Assembly: GCA_963920635.1 (NCBI GenBank)
Contig: OY987298.1
Coordinates: 42,315,787 to 42,379,786, forward strand
From: Pseudeuparius sepicola
Taxonomy: Eukaryota; Arthropoda; Insecta; Coleoptera; Anthribidae
Direction of reading: 5' to 3'
DNA length: 64,000 nt
Part shown: positions 61,687 to 64,000 of the stretch, piece by piece
Position numbering within the stretch: position 1 is the first letter of the stretch
How the letters are laid out: every line of letters starts with the position of its first letter
The notes under the pieces: generated by a model
Database searches by the model: none
The model's input: the letters and a program-made list of their open reading frames with translations, nothing else
What the model was told of the DNA's origin: nothing
Position numbers and translations under genes: made by a program

Positions 61687-62486
61687 GAGGAAGAGACCCA
61701 AATTTGAGATAGGTGCCTAATTTGAGATAGCTCCTTATACTCGTATTAACGGATATGTAACGCCATCTAACAGAAATAGCCTAGACTAATTTAAAATAAA
61801 CTGGTGTGTAGTGATAAAGTGTAGTTGAGCGCTTCAGTTAGTTTGTTTCTGTACAAAAGCAGGTTTGGTGTGATTTTACTGATAAAGATTTTTTGATAGT
61901 GTAAATAAACCGGCATATTTAGAGTAAAGGTAGAGTGTAAAAAAAATATGTGTCATAGTAGTTAGAATAGGAGTTATTGCTTAATGATATTTCATTGAAA
62001 TCTGGCACTATTTTTTCATAACTAACCTAAAATACTGTTGCCAATTTATAATACTAAAAGTTCCTAATTTGAGATACCAAATGGGTTCTGTAATTTTGAG
62101 ACTATCTCAAATTAGGCACCCAAACAAAATTTTCTTTTTTTTTTATTAAATATGCCAAAAAAACACACGAAATGGGACTCTCCGGACTCTCATGCTATGG
62201 TAGAAGCTGTAAAAGAAGTGCGTAATTGGGATGTCTGTCTGTTTCAAATTAGTCAGCCTGTCTCAAATTAGGCAACCTTTTATTTTATGGGGCAATTGAC
62301 GAAAAAAAAGTTTAAGTTGAATAATTTGTCTAGATGGCATTTTAATGGAGTTTTTCTTTGCATCACTGTTTTGTCAATACACTAAGCAAGTATTCTAAGA
62401 CAATATTAATAACAAAAATTAACCGTGAATTTTATTTCGAATTTCGAATTTACAAAAAAAGTGTCTCAAATTTGGGTCTCTTCGTC
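61687..62486. mobile_element. psq-type short element with subterminal repeats
   Basis: TAATAATA is present at both edges (61,679-61,686 and 62,487-62,494). The inverted ends are GAGGAAGAGACCCAAATTTG and GACGAAGAGACCCAAATTTG. Inside, CCTAATTTGAGATAG or its complement recurs about six times. At ~62,152 an ATG opens MPKKHTKWDSPDSHAMVEAV, which looks like the N-terminus of a psq HTH protein. The element is short and lacks a DDE domain, so it is non-autonomous. Confidence 0.75.
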
Positions 62487-62639
62487 TAATAATAGAATTT
62501 TGTGGGATAGGTCCCAATCAATTCTCAAAGAATAAGTAGGAAATAGGCGAAAAATTAAGGAATCAGCATTTATTCTAAGAAATACGGACAACTGTGTTGC
62601 TTGAGTGTTCAGTAGAATGCAGTAAAATATTATTGCCAG

Positions 62640-62890
62640 TTATTAAAAGATAATAATAATATAATAATAATAATTCTCACCCTCACAATACTCCAAACTA
62701 GGAGTACCTCAGAAGCAACCACATGCTTGTGCGGGGGAGGGGGCCAATTACTATTATTTTGTCTTCGTTGCCAATACCGTGAACCCACATTTGTCCAGCG
62801 CTCTTGGCCATCGACCAAGGTCGATTGAAGGCAGAAAAACATGCAGTCCAAAAAGTCAGCGCCGGTACGAGCGACGTCACCGCGGCTGTA
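62640..62890 (-). repeat. Dispersed repeat shared with 24,640-24,715
   Basis: Starts with an (ATA/TAA)n run; then inverted CCCTCACAATACTCCAAACT...GAAGCAACCACATGCTTGTG matches the 24.7-kb copy. The open frame over it is a by-product. Confidence 0.5.
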
Positions 62891-64000
62891 TAGGTATAGA
62901 TAATTAGATAGAACACAGGGTACAATATCAGATAGGTGGCTTAGGTGGCTAGGCTATTGTTTTTGTTGTTATGACACTTTAACTTGACATCTGTCATTTC
63001 ACTTTGACGTGGGCCAAGGGCATAGCTAAGGGGGGAGGGGCAGCTGCCCCCCCCCCTAGAGACTGGATTTTTTTTACCAAATGCCAGCCAGGCCACTTAT
63101 TATTTAAACAGTAATCGAGAAATTCACAAGAAAATTAATATTTCATTATGTTTTTCCTTGTAGTACCTAATTATTATTTTGTTATAATAATGCATACTAG
63201 ACTTTAATCTTAGAATCTCGCCAGAGTCTTTCATATTGAAATTATGCATGCTGTTATATAGTTTTAGTCCGGCTGCCATGTGTTTTAAAAATAAGTTCAA
63301 TATAGAAGATTCTTCGGAAAAACATAGACATCTCGTCAGGACGGGCCCAAGGAGCTATTATGTTCACATTTACTTGTAGGTATAATTATAAATAATTTTT
63401 CGGCGTTTCCGAAAAAGTTGCAAATGATAAGTTTTTGATATAAAACTGCTAAAGAAAAGATCGCATACCGTTTGACATGCTGAAGTACAGTTTGTATTGA
63501 ACGTCATTTAACAATTTACACTATTTATGCAAAGTAAACGATCTTTGGGCATATACGCAAACAGTAGGCCATCTTTTCTTCAATAGTTTTATAACAGGAA
63601 CTTTCATCTTTATCATTGGCAGCCTGTTCAGAAACGGAAAAAATTATTTATTAAAATACAATTTCACGTGACCATAATATCCCTTTGGTCCCCCACAGAC
63701 GGTCTGGCGTCTGACTATGGTTTTCCCAGGAATCTTCTATTTTGTACTTCACCTCAAAACACATGGCGGCCTAACTAAAATCATATCAATATATAAATGA
63801 AGACTCACTGTGATGTTATGAAGAACCTAGGTTGATTATCTAATTCACACTTTGGTATGGTGAATGGTGAAAGGCATAGGTACTGAGTAAAATCGTATCC
63901 AAATATCTGCCCTATAACGATTGATGATACTGGGCCGTGTGCTGGCTCAGCGAGTCCATACAGGCGAATTTTAGAGAGTGGGGGTGCAGTGCATGCCTGG
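62891..64000. other. Host DNA, nothing recognised
   Basis: AT-rich DNA with a short poly-C/G patch near 63,030. No gene or repeat with ends was seen. Confidence 0.45.

Noticed and set aside
62630..62925. 73- and 75-codon minus-strand frames
   Set aside because: They cover a dispersed repeat shared with 24.7 kb and have no domain.

Overview
The window is animal nuclear DNA, almost certainly from an insect. It is AT-rich, has a Wnt gene split by long introns, and carries an insect-type gypsy/errantivirus element, Tc1/mariner-, hAT- and psq-type elements and a Polinton. I cannot name the order or species. The resident host gene I can support is a Wnt gene, best matching Wnt5. Two phase-compatible exons lie on the minus strand (52,258-52,369, then 18,532-18,634), so 18,635-52,257 is one intron of about 33.6 kb. 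The rest of the gene lies outside the window or was not found.

Layout: 1-4,875 is host DNA with a small MITE and a decayed inverted-repeat transposon. 4,876-15,995 is an errantivirus-like LTR retroelement (225-bp LTRs differing at one base, 4-bp CAAC target duplication, tRNA-Ser primer site). It keeps gag, protease, integrase and a broken env, but has lost reverse transcriptase and most of RNase H. Its pol carries a TARG1-like macrodomain between the RNase H remnant and integrase. Between env and the 3' LTR sits a palindromic GC-rich MITE that has grown into a seven-unit, 437-bp tandem array. 16-18.5 kb holds a psq-type HTH fragment and a minisatellite, followed by the first Wnt exon.

The Wnt intron (18.6-52.3 kb) holds old repeats, a decayed transposase and MITEs. 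It also holds a 2-kb foldback element (30,915-51,222 once the insert is ignored) whose left arm was hit by an 18,300-bp Polinton/Maverick (31,588-49,887; TSD CCCCGA; termini AGTAGT...ACTACT; TIRs of about 0.6 kb). The Polinton carries a packaging and capsid block (PLA2-domain protein, adenain-type protease, penton-like minor capsid protein, double-jelly-roll major capsid protein, packaging ATPase) and a replication/integration block (protein-primed PolB, chromodomain integrase). It also carries a BIR-RING IAP gene, a DUF8207-like protein, an RNase-H-like protein, a small gene duplicated in both TIRs and a four-exon gene built from duplicated exon-intron cassettes. Most genes have a TATA box about 30 nt before a TCAGT-like initiator. 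PolB has an in-frame TAG close to its C-terminus, so this copy may be newly inactivated.

52.4-64 kb holds two back-to-back hAT-type MITEs, a 2.1-kb Tc1/mariner-like element with a broken transposase, several foldback MITEs, a psq-type short element with subterminal repeats, and a GC-rich block of unknown nature.

The genes of the Polinton form a virus-like set: make capsid, mature it by protease, pump DNA in, copy DNA by protein priming, integrate, and possibly block host apoptosis. The LTR element is defective and would need reverse transcriptase in trans, yet its nearly identical LTRs show recent insertion. Boundaries, duplications and motifs were read directly from the bases; family names come from motif recognition without database searches.
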